A DNA stretch of 64,000 nt from Paenibacillus thalictri (GCF_004307995.1 NZ_SIRE01000020.1:1-64000); one strand, 5' to 3'; shown: positions 25,546-35,324, counted from the stretch's first letter. The notes: generated from the letters alone by a model not told the origin. A program made the numbers and translations.

Positions 25546-26568
25546 ATGTTTACATCTGTAGCTAACGAGTTAATCTTTGGCGAGGAACGTCCGTTTGCAA
25601 GCTGTCATGCTTCCCATTTGGCCGTGCTGCCTGATGGAGGCGTGCTGGCGGTATGGTTCGGAGGCAGCCAGGAGGGCGCCGACGATGTCGCCATTTGGGC
25701 TTCGATAAGGAGCGGAGGCAGGTGGTCCGCACCTTTTAATGTAGCCGATCAAGAGGAATTGCCGCATTGGAATCCCGTAATTCATAGTAAAACCAGCGGC
25801 GAACTAGTACTCTTCTACAAGGTAGGCCGGCTGATCAAAACATGGCAGACACTGGTCAAAATTTCGCATGACGGAGGTCATACTTGGTCGCAGCCATCGC
25901 CGCTCGTTGAAGGGGATTTCGGCGGCCGCGGGCCTGTGCGCAACAAGCTGATTGTGCTTTCGGACGGCGCTTGGCTCGCCCCGGCTTCGACAGAAGACGG
26001 AATTTGGCAAGCGTTTGCAGACCGTTCCGAAGATGAAGGCGGAAGCTGGACAAGAAGCGGCGATATTCGGATCGCAGCGCTTGATTACCGCGGCATTAAA
26101 GCGGTTACAGGCAGCGAGGTTCCGGTATCGGAGCAATCGTTTCTCGGGCGGGGCGTCATTCAGCCGACGCTTTGGGAATCGGAGCCCGGCAAGGTACACA
26201 TGCTGCTGCGCAGTTCGGAAGAGCGCATCTTCCGCAGCGACTCTGTAGATGGCGGACGCTCCTGGAGCGAGGCTTACGCGACTTCATTGCCGAACAACAA
26301 CAGCGGTATCGACTTGGTAAAACTGGATAACGGGATTCTCGTCATGGCGATGAATCCGGTCGGAACGAACTGGGGGCCGCGTACGCCGCTGGTGCTTACG
26401 GTTTCCGGCGATAATGGCCTGACTTGGGGCCATGAACTGGTTTTGGAGGACGAACCAGGCGAATATTCGTACCCTGCGATCGTGGCGGAGGGTAATCAGG
26501 TGTTCGTAACGTACACATGGAAAAGAGAAAATATCAAATTCCGACAGTTTACTCTTACTTTTGAATAA
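25546..26568 (+). CDS. Sialidase-like BNR-repeat exoglycosidase family protein
   Basis: 340-residue six-bladed beta-propeller with Asp-box motifs SHDGGHTW, SEDEGGSW, SVDGGRSW and SGDNGLTW. There is no signal peptide, so the protein appears cytoplasmic, unlike secreted sialidases; it may act on imported oligosaccharides. The ATG 11 bases after GGGAGG was chosen; two earlier in-frame starts lack sites. It heads an operon with a DapA/NanA-family aldolase, L-fucose isomerase and a pentulose kinase. The family includes sialidases but also enzymes on other sugars, so sialic acid is not proven. Confidence 0.82.
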   Translation: MFTSVANELIFGEERPFASCHASHLAVLPDGGVLAVWFGGSQEGADDVAIWASIRSGGRWSAPFNVADQEELPHWNPVIHSKTSGELVLFYKVGRLIKTWQTLVKISHDGGHTWSQPSPLVEGDFGGRGPVRNKLIVLSDGAWLAPASTEDGIWQAFADRSEDEGGSWTRSGDIRIAALDYRGIKAVTGSEVPVSEQSFLGRGVIQPTLWESEPGKVHMLLRSSEERIFRSDSVDGGRSWSEAYATSLPNNNSGIDLVKLDNGILVMAMNPVGTNWGPRTPLVLTVSGDNGLTWGHELVLEDEPGEYSYPAIVAEGNQVFVTYTWKRENIKFRQFTLTFE

Positions 26569-26598
26569 TTATAAAAATGGACCGAGAGGGAGATTGAG

Positions 26599-27522
26599 AT
26601 GAAAAAAAGTATTCCTGCAGGCGTTTGGCCGACGATGGTTACCCCTTACACTGAAAACAACGAGGTGGATTACGAATCGTTGGAACGTGCGGTGGACTGG
26701 TACATCAAAAACGGAGTGGACGGCTTGTTTGCCGTATGCCAATCCAGTGAAATGTTTTTTCTGAGCTTGGAAGAACGTGTTAAAGTTGCCGCGTTTGTCG
26801 TTGAGAAATCGGCCGGCCGTGTACCTGTCATCGCTTCGGGCCATATTTCCGACAGCTTCGAGGATCAAGTCGAGGAATTGCAGGCGATGGCGGCAACGGG
26901 CATCGACGCATTGGTGCTGATTACAAACCGGCTAGCCAAACAGGACGAATCCGATGATGTTTGGAAAGCCAATCTGGAGAAGCTGCTCGAAGTTATTCCG
27001 GATGATATCGCACTTGGTTTTTACGAATGTCCTCATCCGTACAAACGTTTGATCTCCCCTGAAATGCTTAAATTTTCAGCAGATACGGGAAGATTTTTAT
27101 TTTTGAAGGATACGAGCTGTGACGTGGAGAATATGAGAGCAAAGCTGGAAGCGGTTCGCGGCACAGACTTGCAAATCTACAACGCCAATACGGCTACGCT
27201 GCTCGAAACGTATAAGATCGGCATCACCGGCTACAGCGGTGTTATGGCCAACTTCCATCCGGAGTTGTACGTGTGGCTGTCAAGAAATTGGAAGGAACAG
27301 CCGGAGGAAGCCGATCATTTGATGAATGTGCTCAGCGTGGCTTCGTTTATGGAAAGCAAGCCTTATCCGATCACCGCGAAATATTATTTGCAGCTGGAAG
27401 GCGTTTACTCAACCATTCTCAGCCGCTCGCGCAAAGATCAGCTGACCGCCACCAACCGGCTTGAGGTTGAACAAATGCACAGATTGTCCAAGACGTACGC
27501 CCAAAAATATCCGCTGCAATAA
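26599..27522 (+). CDS. Dihydrodipicolinate synthase/N-acetylneuraminate lyase family aldolase
   Basis: 307-residue class I aldolase of the DapA/NanA superfamily. The Schiff-base lysine is in RFLFLKDTSCD and the catalytic tyrosine in LGFYECPHPYKR. The N-terminal GVWPTMVTPYTENNEVDYESLERAVDWYI is typical. The pyruvate-binding site of NanA is only partly recognisable, so the keto acid or sugar acid substrate is open. The start ATG follows GAGAGGGAGATTGAG. It lies 30 bases after the sialidase-like gene, consistent with breakdown of a released sugar. Confidence 0.85.
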   Translation: MKKSIPAGVWPTMVTPYTENNEVDYESLERAVDWYIKNGVDGLFAVCQSSEMFFLSLEERVKVAAFVVEKSAGRVPVIASGHISDSFEDQVEELQAMAATGIDALVLITNRLAKQDESDDVWKANLEKLLEVIPDDIALGFYECPHPYKRLISPEMLKFSADTGRFLFLKDTSCDVENMRAKLEAVRGTDLQIYNANTATLLETYKIGITGYSGVMANFHPELYVWLSRNWKEQPEEADHLMNVLSVASFMESKPYPITAKYYLQLEGVYSTILSRSRKDQLTATNRLEVEQMHRLSKTYAQKYPLQ

Positions 27523-27558
27523 TCCATCTACATCGACCTATTGAGGAGGAACCAACCG

Positions 27559-29349
27559 ATGACTGCACCTATCGTTAACCGCCTGCAAGGAGATATGCCC
27601 AAGATCGGGATTCGTCCCATTATCGACGGCCGCCGGGGCGGAATCAGAGAATCGCTCGAAGAACCGACCATGAATCTGGCGCAAGCCTGCGCCGAATTTT
27701 TAAGTGCCAATTTGCGTCATTCCAACGGTCTGCCGGTTGAATGTGTCATTGCTGATACGACGATCGGCGGTGTGGCGGAAGCGGCGCGGACCGCGGAGAA
27801 GTTCCGCAAGGAAGGCGTTGGCGTAACGATTTCCGTAACGCCGTCGTGGTGTTACCCTTTGGAGACGATCGATACCGACCCGCTCACCGTCAAGGCGATT
27901 TGGGGCTTTAACGGCACGGAACGTCCGGGGGCCGTGTATTTGGCGTCGGCGTTGGCCGCTCACAATCAGAAGGGGCTGCCGGCGTTCAGCATTTACGGGA
28001 AAGACGTGCAGGATATCGGCGACAGCTCGATTCCGGAAGATGTGCAGCAGAAGCTGCTGAAATTCGCCAAGGCCGGTCTTGCGGTCGCGACGATGCGCGG
28101 CAAGTCGTATCTTTCCATGGGTTCGGTATCGATGGGTATTGCCGGCTGTATCGTCGACGAGTCGTTTTTCCAGGATTACCTGGGGATGCGCAACGAATAT
28201 GTCGATATGACGGAATTTATCAAGCGGATGGAACGCGGTATTTACGACAAAGAAGAGTATGAGAAGGCGCTTGCTTGGACGAAGGAAAACTGCAAAATCG
28301 GCGCCGACGTCAACCCGCCTGAGTTGAAACGGACCCCTGAACAAGAGGAGCAGGCTTGGGAAACGGTGGTCAAAATGGCGCTGATCGCCCGCGATCTGAT
28401 GGTTGGCAATCCGAAGCTGGCCGAAATGGGCTTTGCCGAAGAAGGCATGGGCCATAACGCAATCGCCGCAGGGTTCCAAGGGCAGCGCGCCTGGACGGAC
28501 CATTTCCCAACCGGCGATTTCATGGAAGCGATTTTAAGCAGCTCGTTTGACTGGAACGGCATTCGCGAACCGTTTATTTTGGCAACGGAAAACGACAACC
28601 TGAATGCGGTGACGATGCTGCTGGGGCACTTGCTGACGAACAGCGCGCAAATTTTTGCCGACGTGCGGACGTATTGGAGCCCGGAAGCGGTGAAACGCGT
28701 AACCGGCCACGAACTGAGCGGCGCAGCTGCGGGCGGCGTCATTCATTTGATCAACTCCGGCCCTGCGGCGCTTGACGGCACCGGCGAGCAGACGATCGAC
28801 GGCAACCCAGCGATGAAACCGTTCTGGGACATTACGGAAGAAGAAGCTCAGAAATGCCTGGATGCGACACTGTGGTGTACGGCGGTCGACTTCTTCCGCG
28901 GCGGCGGGTATTCGACCGACTTTACGACCCGCGGCGGCATGCCGGCCACGATGGCGCGCATTAATGTCGTCAAAGGCACCGGCCCTGTGCTGCAGATTGC
29001 CGAAGGCTACACGGTAGAGCTGCCGCAAGAGGTGCACGATGTGCTCGACCAACGTTCCAATCCGACGTGGCCGACAACGTGGTTTGTGCCAAATCTGACC
29101 GGCGAAGGCGCATTTAAGGACGTCTACTCCGTGATGAGCAACTGGGGTTCGAATCACTGTTCCGTCAGCTACGGGCATGTCGGCGGCGATCTGATTACGC
29201 TAGCTTCCATGCTGCGCATTCCGGTCTGCATGCACAACGTTGCCGATGAGAGCATTCTTCGTCCAAGCGCCTGGACCGCGTTTGGCGTGAATGAGCCGAT
29301 TGGAGCCGATTATCGGGCTTGCGCCGCATTTGGACCGCTATACCGGTAA
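27559..29349 (+). CDS. fucI: L-fucose isomerase
   Basis: 596-residue cytoplasmic isomerase converting L-fucose to L-fuculose; FucI enzymes also accept D-arabinose. Length matches the family (about 590). Recognisable blocks include [20 protein letters not shown] at the N-terminus, [40 protein letters not shown] and the C-terminal [14 protein letters not shown]. The manganese-binding region around the ATENDN block is intact. The ATG follows TTGAGGAGGAACCAACCG; the upstream in-frame start overlaps that ribosome site. The kinase gene begins 14 bases after the stop. No fuculose-phosphate aldolase is in the operon. Confidence 0.93.
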   Translation: MTAPIVNRLQGDMPKIGIRPIIDGRRGGIRESLEEPTMNLAQACAEFLSANLRHSNGLPVECVIADTTIGGVAEAARTAEKFRKEGVGVTISVTPSWCYPLETIDTDPLTVKAIWGFNGTERPGAVYLASALAAHNQKGLPAFSIYGKDVQDIGDSSIPEDVQQKLLKFAKAGLAVATMRGKSYLSMGSVSMGIAGCIVDESFFQDYLGMRNEYVDMTEFIKRMERGIYDKEEYEKALAWTKENCKIGADVNPPELKRTPEQEEQAWETVVKMALIARDLMVGNPKLAEMGFAEEGMGHNAIAAGFQGQRAWTDHFPTGDFMEAILSSSFDWNGIREPFILATENDNLNAVTMLLGHLLTNSAQIFADVRTYWSPEAVKRVTGHELSGAAAGGVIHLINSGPAALDGTGEQTIDGNPAMKPFWDITEEEAQKCLDATLWCTAVDFFRGGGYSTDFTTRGGMPATMARINVVKGTGPVLQIAEGYTVELPQEVHDVLDQRSNPTWPTTWFVPNLTGEGAFKDVYSVMSNWGSNHCSVSYGHVGGDLITLASMLRIPVCMHNVADESILRPSAWTAFGVNEPIGADYRACAAFGPLYR

Positions 29350-29363
29350 GGAGAGAATCAGTA

Positions 29364-31043
29364 ATGGAGAAACGTTATGCTATAGGAGTGGACTACGGAA
29401 CGGAATCGGGGCGCGCCGTCGTCGTTGATGTGACGAGTGGTGCGGAGCTGGGTGTCCATGTGACGCCTTACCCGCACGGCGTGATCGACGAGACGCTTCC
29501 CAGCTCCGGCCAGCCGCTTCCGCCCGATTGGGCGCTGCAGCACCCGGACGATTATTTGGAGGTGCTGCGCCGTTCGGTGCCGGAGGCGCTGCGTCTGGCA
29601 GGAGTGAATCCCGAGCAGGTGATCGGGATCGGAATCGATTTTACCGCATGTACGGTGATGCCGCTTGACGAAAGCGGCGTCCCGTTGTGCATGCTGGACG
29701 CATATAAAGACGAGCCCCACGCTTACGTCAAGCTCTGGAAGCATCATGCCGCGCAGGATGAAGCGAACGTGATCAACGAGATCGCGGTGGAGCGGGAAGA
29801 GCCGTTTCTGCAAAGATACGGCGGCAAAACGTCGTCGGAATGGCTGCTTGCCAAGGCGTGGCAGACGCTGAACGAAGCGCCCCATGTGTACGAAGCGGCA
29901 CATCAGTTTTTGGAGGCGACCGATTGGGTCACTTACCGCATGACCGGCAATGTGCTGCGGAGCAGCTGCTGTGCCGGCTATAAGGCGATGTGGCATAAAG
30001 CGGACGGGTACCCGTCGTCCGATTTCTTCCGTGCGCTCGATCCGCGTTTGGAGCGGTTTGTTGAAGAAAAGCTGCCCGGCGAAGTCGTGCCGCTGGGCAC
30101 GAAGGCGGGCGAGTTAACCGCGGAAGCCGCGGAAATGATGGGCCTGCGTCCCGGTACGGCGGTAGCTATCGGCATTATCGACGCCCATGCGGCCGTTCCC
30201 GGCACGGGAGCGGCGCAGCCGGGCCAGATGGTGATGGCGATGGGCACGTCGCTGTGCCATATGCTGCTCAGCGACAAGGAGATTCACGTCGAAGGCATGT
30301 GTGGTGTCGTCGAAGACGGCATCGTGCCGGGATTGTACGGTTATGAAGCCGGTCAGCCGGCTGTCGGCGACATTTTCGGCTGGTATGTCGAGCAAGGTGT
30401 GCCGGCTTATGTCCAAGAAGCCGCGGCAAGCGAAGGCATTAATGTCCACGGCTGGCTGGAGAGCCGCGCCGCGGAGCTGAAGCCCGGCCAGCATGGCCTA
30501 ATGGCGCTGGACTGGTGGAACGGCAACCGCTCGGTGCTTGTCGACGCCGACCTCAGCGGGCTGATCGTCGGTTTGACGCTGCAGACGAAGCCGGAGGAGA
30601 TATACCGTGCGCTGCTGGAAGCGACTGCTTTTGGCACGCGCAAAATTATCGACACGTTCCACGAGGCGGGAGCGGAAGTAAACGAGTTGTTCGCTTGCGG
30701 CGGTTTGCCGCAGCGCAACCGGCTGCTGATGCAAATTTACGCCGACGTGACCGGACGCGAGATCAAAATCGCCGATTCGACGCAAACGCCTGCGCTCGGC
30801 GCAGCGATGTTTGGCGCGGTAGCGGCAGGTTCCGCAAGAGGCGGCTACGACAGCGTCGCCGCAGCGGCGGCGAGCATGGCCCGCGTCCGCGAGGAAACGT
30901 ACCGGCCGAATCCCGAGCATGCGGCCGTGTACGATGAGCTGTATCGAGTGTACAACGAGATGCACGATATGTTTGGCCGCGGCGCAAACAGCCCGATGAA
31001 GGCGCTGAAGGCGATCAAGCTGCGCGAAGACGCGCGCGCTTGA
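29364..31043 (+). CDS. araB: Ribulokinase-type FGGY kinase
   Basis: 559-residue FGGY carbohydrate kinase closest in pattern and length to AraB. N-terminal [19 protein letters not shown] binds phosphate; the AraB block [17 protein letters not shown] and the adenosine region [19 protein letters not shown] are present. AraB enzymes phosphorylate ribulose and some other ketoses. Beside L-fucose isomerase it probably phosphorylates L-fuculose or D-ribulose, which is an inference from position. The ATG follows AAGGAGAGAATCAGTA. It is the last gene before the terminator at 31131. Confidence 0.85.
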   Translation: MEKRYAIGVDYGTESGRAVVVDVTSGAELGVHVTPYPHGVIDETLPSSGQPLPPDWALQHPDDYLEVLRRSVPEALRLAGVNPEQVIGIGIDFTACTVMPLDESGVPLCMLDAYKDEPHAYVKLWKHHAAQDEANVINEIAVEREEPFLQRYGGKTSSEWLLAKAWQTLNEAPHVYEAAHQFLEATDWVTYRMTGNVLRSSCCAGYKAMWHKADGYPSSDFFRALDPRLERFVEEKLPGEVVPLGTKAGELTAEAAEMMGLRPGTAVAIGIIDAHAAVPGTGAAQPGQMVMAMGTSLCHMLLSDKEIHVEGMCGVVEDGIVPGLYGYEAGQPAVGDIFGWYVEQGVPAYVQEAAASEGINVHGWLESRAAELKPGQHGLMALDWWNGNRSVLVDADLSGLIVGLTLQTKPEEIYRALLEATAFGTRKIIDTFHEAGAEVNELFACGGLPQRNRLLMQIYADVTGREIKIADSTQTPALGAAMFGAVAAGSARGGYDSVAAAAASMARVREETYRPNPEHAAVYDELYRVYNEMHDMFGRGANSPMKALKAIKLREDARA

Positions 31044-31130
31044 AGCCGCAGCGCGAGCGTCGGCGAAGATAGCCCGCGCTCGCATAAACTTGCCTAAATA
31101 AGCGAAGCTGCAGCATTCTTGCAAATCAAC

Positions 31131-31180
31131 CAACAACCGGACTTGGCGGGTATCCCGTCCAGGTTCGGTTGTTGTTTTTT
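31131..31180 (+). terminator. Rho-independent terminator of the fucI operon
   Basis: Arms CAACAACCG and CGGTTGTTG, with an inner GCGGG / CCCGT step, are followed by six T. Confidence 0.88.
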
Positions 31181-31330
31181 CTTGTTGTGGAACTTATGTG
31201 CTGTGATGAGCCGTGGATAAATGGTAGGCTTCCCATGAGTTCGCAGCAAAAGGTACTGCCCCGAAAATGGGGCGGCGAAGCGACGGTTATGCTTTTTATA
31301 AGCCGCAGATTGGCAGCATAGTCGAACCAA

Positions 31331-31448
31331 GGAATGTGCATGGGATGGAAAAGCGTCAGCGGCCGCGTTTAAAATCATGGCCCGTCCGCATTGGATTTAA
31401 TTCAAGGGACATGATTTTAATTGGCGGTTGGAATCCCATGCACATTCC
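31331..31448. repeat. Nested hairpin element, copy A of a three-member family
   Basis: Outer stem: perfect 16 bp pairing 31331-31346 with 31433-31448. Inner stem: 15 bp with one mismatch pairing 31369-31383 with 31406-31420. The internal loop carries GGAAAAGCGTCAGCGGCCG on the 5' side and TTGGCGGTTGGA on the 3' side, shared with the elements at 13725-13838 and 35325-35444 while the stems differ. The homology with the 35.4-kb copy continues 3' of the outer stem (TCCAAAGCGCCAAAAGGAAC). It lies between the fucI operon terminator and the ArsR-type gene. Confidence 0.75.
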
Positions 31449-31469
31449 TCATCCAAAGCGCCAAAAGGA

Positions 31470-31625
31470 ACTCCACGCTCCGAAGGACTCACGCTCCAAA
31501 GTTTTTCAAGCTTCGAAGACTCCACGCTCCGAACAACTCCACGCTCCGAAGACTCTAAGCTCGAACTCCATGCCCCGAAGGACTCACCAAGCTCCAACGG
31601 TTTGCCGGACGATTTACGCTCCGCT
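31470..31625. repeat. Degenerate CTCCACGCTCCGAAG repeats
   Basis: At least five irregular copies of a unit close to ACTCCACGCTCCGAAG follow copy A of the hairpin family. They read through in one frame without stops, but codon use and composition look non-coding. The hairpin copy at 35.4 kb has only a short related tail, so the repeats probably expanded locally. Confidence 0.55.
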
Positions 31626-31671
31626 TTTTAAGCCATGTTCAGTCACAAGCCGCGCCGATACGCCGCGGATA

Positions 31672-31700
31672 TTGAGCAAACACGCAGAATCGACTACACT
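31672..31700 (+). promoter_or_regulatory. Promoter of the ArsR-type regulator gene
   Basis: TTGAGC (31672-31677) and TACACT (31695-31700) are 17 bases apart, about 60 bases before the start codon. Confidence 0.5.
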
Positions 31701-31761
31701 AGGAATACAAAGAGGGAAGCCTGCGGCTGATCAGCCGGGCTTTAAAACGGAGGTAACGCGA

Positions 31762-32688
31762 TTGCTGAATTTATATTTGAGCGAACCGGAGGAACTGGTT
31801 AAAGTCACCCATGCCTTGGCTTCGGAAATCCGAGTGAGCATCTTGCAGCTGTTAAATGTAAGGAATATGAACATCATCGAGCTTGCCGATGCGCTGCAAA
31901 TCCCTGTTTCCACCGCGGCTTCCAATGTTAAGGTGCTGGAGAAAGCGGGGCTTATCGTCACGGAGCTTCAGCCTGCGACCAGAGGAGCCATGAAAGTTTG
32001 CAGCAGAAATTTTAACGATATTCGGATTAAGCTCAGCACATCTCCCGCCAAACTTGAAAACGACATGTACCAATCGGAAATGCCGATTGGCCATTTTGTC
32101 GATTACGAAGTGTCGCCTACCTGCGGTATGGCGAGCAGCCTAGACCATATTATCCCCGGGGACGATCCGTCCAGCTTCTTCAGCCCGCAGCGAGTGGCGG
32201 CTCAGCTGTTGTGGTTCCGTAAGGGTTTTATCGAATACCGCTTTCCGCTGCAGCTTCCGTCCAATGCGGATGTGCTCAGCATCGAGTTTTCTCTTGAATT
32301 GTGTTCGGAAGCCGCGGGATATGACAATAATTGGCCGTCGGATATTACGGTATGGGTAAACCAGACGGAAGTCGGAGCATGGACCTCGCCGGGCGATTTT
32401 GGCGGCAGAAGGGGCCAGCTGAATCCGGCTTGGTGGCCGGATGCGAGCACGCAATACGGTTTATTAAAAACGTGGAAAACCGACAAAACCAAAAGTTTCG
32501 TTGATGATGTGGCCGTCTCTAATGTGGTGTTGAACGATTTGCGGCTGCAAAAGCAAAATTACGTCAGTTTCAAAATCGGTGTCAAAGACGATGCGGTGCA
32601 TAAGGGCGGTTTAAATCTGTTTGGTAAGCAGTTCGGCGACTACGCTCAGGACATTGTTATGAAAATATATTATTCGGTACAAAAATAA
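31762..32688 (+). CDS. ArsR-family winged-helix regulator with a long C-terminal domain
   Basis: 308-residue protein. Residues about 10-90 are an ArsR-type winged helix (LASEIRVSILQLLNV, IIELADALQIPVSTAASNVKVLEKAGLI). No metal-binding Cys cluster is seen, so metals are unlikely signals. The last 200 residues form a predicted beta-rich domain (FSLELCSEAAGYDNNWPSDITVWVN, WTSPGDFGGRRGQLNPAWWPD) that I cannot name but which resembles carbohydrate-binding sandwich folds; it may sense a sugar. The start is TTG, 7 bases after CGGAGGT; a longer frame runs through repeats and was rejected. Palindromes at 32703 and 33107 flanking the next promoter are likely operators. Confidence 0.78.
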   Translation: MLNLYLSEPEELVKVTHALASEIRVSILQLLNVRNMNIIELADALQIPVSTAASNVKVLEKAGLIVTELQPATRGAMKVCSRNFNDIRIKLSTSPAKLENDMYQSEMPIGHFVDYEVSPTCGMASSLDHIIPGDDPSSFFSPQRVAAQLLWFRKGFIEYRFPLQLPSNADVLSIEFSLELCSEAAGYDNNWPSDITVWVNQTEVGAWTSPGDFGGRRGQLNPAWWPDASTQYGLLKTWKTDKTKSFVDDVAVSNVVLNDLRLQKQNYVSFKIGVKDDAVHKGGLNLFGKQFGDYAQDIVMKIYYSVQK

Positions 32689-32702
32689 AGCTGGAATCGC
32701 TA

Positions 32703-32727
32703 TTTATTACAAGAATATTGTAATAAA
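32703..32727. promoter_or_regulatory. Palindromic site just after the ArsR-type gene
   Basis: TTTATTACAA and TTGTAATAAA are perfect 10-bp arms around GAATA. The ATTACA/TGTAAT core recurs at the promoter of the next gene, so this may be a second operator. There is no T-run. The stretch 32728-33060 between them has no supported gene. Confidence 0.55.
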
Positions 32728-33067
32728 TGAATTTGCCTCATAGTGATATATCATACGGCTTTTATGCAGTACAACGCCATAGCCGTTATAAGATCATCCG
32801 CAATTTTTCGGCCTCACCTCTCCCTCATATATGACGATTGCCCGTATTGCGGGCTTAACTTTCCTTTGTTTTTCGACATGCCCCAAGTCTGCAGCACACA
32901 AGAAACACTCCGCCGATACGTTGTTTGGCGGGGTTGCCAAAGCGATAGGAAGATATTCAAACACAGCATACAGACAAAACATACCGCCGGCAAGCAAGCT
33001 TCCGCCCAGGAGCGATTGTGTTTTGCCGCAAGCATATGAATTCAAAAAAAATTTTTCGGTGGAAGCG

Positions 33068-33125
33068 TTGACACGTTTAAAGGTTCAGGAATATACTTAC
33101 TTATAAATTACATATTTTTTGTAAT
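33068..33125 (+). promoter_or_regulatory. Promoter and operator of the DUF4965 gene
   Basis: TTGACA (33068-33073) and TATACT (33092-33097) are 18 bases apart. ATTACA (33107-33112) and TGTAAT (33120-33125) flank a seven-base spacer right at the expected start of transcription. The same half-sites occur at 32703-32727, next to the ArsR-type gene, which is the obvious candidate repressor. Confidence 0.65.
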
Positions 33126-33153
33126 AAAACACTTTTGGATGGGGGAATTCGAA

Positions 33154-35187
33154 TTGTCATCTGCAACGACATCTCTTCGACCGCCTGCAGTTCCGCTTGT
33201 CACGATAGACCCTTATTTCAGCGTTTGGTCGATTAACGACCGCTTAACCGACGGATATACCCGTCACTGGACGGTGGAGCAGCATTCCATGGAGCAGCGT
33301 CACGGCATGGTGGGGCTGGCCGTCATTGATGGACGAGTATTCCGTTTTCTGGGCAAGGTTGATTATGCCGATGAAGGTTATGAAGAACCTGAAGCGATGG
33401 AACAAATTTCGCTTGCCGTCAGACCGACATCAACCCTTTATACATTTACCGGCGGCGGAGTTACCTTGCAGGTTACATTTACCTCGCCGCTTTTGATGGA
33501 TAGACTCGATATTTTATCCCGGCCTGCTTCTTATGTTACTTTTGAAGCTGCATCCAATGATGGAGCGGTACACGATGTGCGCATCTATTTCGATGCCACA
33601 GCGGAATGGTGCGTACATACGCCGGTGCAGGAAGTGGTGTGGTCGCGCGGCGCGCTGGCGGACCAGACGCAGGTGATGTGGATGGGGACGCATAAACAGC
33701 CTGTGCTCAAACGCAAAGGGGACAGCACACGTATCGACTGGGGTTATTTTTACGTTGCAGTGCCGCAGGAAGGAAACTTCAGCACCGCTATCGGTTCTGT
33801 CGAGCGCCGCAAGAGTTTTGTCGCCTCCGGCGAATTTGCCGCTGCCGACGAGCGCAGCATGCCGCGGGCCGTGGAAGAGCAGACGCCTGCGATGGCCACG
33901 CTGTTTGAACTTGGCGAGGTAGGCGCGAAAAGCGTATCGCGTTATGTCGTGCTTGCTTACGACGATATTTTTTCCGTTGAATATTTCCATCAGCAGCTGC
34001 CTGGATACTGGCGGAAGCAATTTGCGACGTTTGAACAGATGCTGGAGGCGGCGATCGGCGAATATGCTCCGATCATGGAGCTCACCCAAAAATTCGACGA
34101 GCAGTTGATGCGCGATGCGCTTGCGGCCGGAGGCGAGAAGTACAGGGATGTGTTAAGTTTGGCTTACCGCCAAGCGATTGCCGCTCACAAGCTGGTGGAA
34201 GACGGCGAAGGCAACCTGTTGTTTATGTCCAAGGAATGCAACAGCAACGGCTGTATGGCTACCGTAGATGTCAGTTATCCGTCGATCCCGCTGTTTTTGC
34301 TGTACAATCCGGAGCTGGTTAAAGGGATGATGCGTCCGATTTACCGTTATGCGAGTTCTCCGGAGTGGCCTTACGATTTTGCGCCGCATGATGTCGGCAG
34401 ATATCCGATCGCTAACGGGCAGGCGTACGGTATGTCGTTGGAGCGCCAGATGCCGATTGAGGAATGCGGCAATATGCTTGTCATGGCCGCAGCGGTGGCT
34501 TTGGCCGAAGGCAATGCAGATTTTGCTAAGGAAAACTGGGAGCTGCTCACGACTTGGGTCAATTATTTGCGGGATAACGGCCTTGATCCCGGCAATCAGC
34601 TGTGTACGGATGACTTTGCCGGTCATTTGGCTCATAACGCCAACTTGTCGGTTAAGGCGATTGTCGGCATCGGCAGTTATGCGATTTTGTGCGGCATGCT
34701 CGGTAAAGAGGACGAGAAGGCGCAGCTGCTGGAGCTTGCTCGCGGCATGGCCGTTCAATGGGAAGAGCTGGCCCGCGACGGCGATCATTACAAGCTGGCG
34801 TTTGATAAGCCGGGCACATGGAGTTTGAAGTACAACTTGATCTGGGACCGGTTGTTTGGACTGCATCTGTTTGCGGATGAAATATTCGAGAAAGAGCTCA
34901 GTTTTTATCTGGCCATGCAAAATCAGTACGGCACGCCGCTGGATAATCGCAGCACCTATACGAAATCGGACTGGCTGGTATGGGCCGCGGCCCTCTCAGA
35001 CGACCGGGAAACGTTCGAGCGGCTCATCGCTCCGCTCTGGCATTTCGCGAACGAATCGCGAAGCAGAGTGCCTTTCTCGGACTGGTATTATACATTGGAT
35101 GCCAAAAGCGTAGCTTTTAAAAACAGAACCGTTGTCGGAGGACTTTTTATTCAATTATTAAAATCTTTGCCTTGGAAAAACGCTTAG
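33154..35187 (+). CDS. DUF4965/glutaminase A-like domain protein
   Basis: 677 residues with the domain order of the GtaA-type family: an N-terminal beta-sandwich (RPPAVPLVTIDPYFSVWSIND, DUF4964/5127-like) and a C-terminal alpha/alpha-toroid (DUF4965/DUF1793-like; SKECNSNGCMATVDVSYPSIPLFLLYNP, LCTDDFAGHLAHNANLSVKAI, NQYGTPLDNRSTYTKSDWLVW). Fungal and Bacteroides members were called glutaminases, but the fold is glycosidase-like and the substrate here is unknown. No signal peptide is seen. The TTG start, 8 bases after GGGGG, was preferred to an ATG five codons earlier with no site. Regulated probably by the ArsR-type protein upstream. Confidence 0.82.
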   Translation: MSSATTSLRPPAVPLVTIDPYFSVWSINDRLTDGYTRHWTVEQHSMEQRHGMVGLAVIDGRVFRFLGKVDYADEGYEEPEAMEQISLAVRPTSTLYTFTGGGVTLQVTFTSPLLMDRLDILSRPASYVTFEAASNDGAVHDVRIYFDATAEWCVHTPVQEVVWSRGALADQTQVMWMGTHKQPVLKRKGDSTRIDWGYFYVAVPQEGNFSTAIGSVERRKSFVASGEFAAADERSMPRAVEEQTPAMATLFELGEVGAKSVSRYVVLAYDDIFSVEYFHQQLPGYWRKQFATFEQMLEAAIGEYAPIMELTQKFDEQLMRDALAAGGEKYRDVLSLAYRQAIAAHKLVEDGEGNLLFMSKECNSNGCMATVDVSYPSIPLFLLYNPELVKGMMRPIYRYASSPEWPYDFAPHDVGRYPIANGQAYGMSLERQMPIEECGNMLVMAAAVALAEGNADFAKENWELLTTWVNYLRDNGLDPGNQLCTDDFAGHLAHNANLSVKAIVGIGSYAILCGMLGKEDEKAQLLELARGMAVQWEELARDGDHYKLAFDKPGTWSLKYNLIWDRLFGLHLFADEIFEKELSFYLAMQNQYGTPLDNRSTYTKSDWLVWAAALSDDRETFERLIAPLWHFANESRSRVPFSDWYYTLDAKSVAFKNRTVVGGLFIQLLKSLPWKNA

Positions 35188-35324
35188 GCTGGGGGAAATA
35201 TATCCAGAGTGCTGCAATGGTGCTCTGGATATGAATCCCGGAATTAAGCCGTTAAGGAACCAGCGGACTAGCAAAAAGCTGAAATAAGTTTTAAAAAAGA
35301 TGAGTATAGCAAAGAGCTGACTCA

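Noticed and set aside
31267-31761. 165-residue N-terminal extension of the ArsR-type protein
   Set aside because: It consists of hairpin copy A and degenerate repeats and has no ribosome site; TTG at 31762 follows GGAGGT.
32794-33045. Minus-strand reading frames of 73 and 83 codons in the gap before the DUF4965 gene
   Set aside because: Cys-rich, overlapping in two frames, no good ribosome site and overlapping no known domain. It may be a diverged intergenic repeat.
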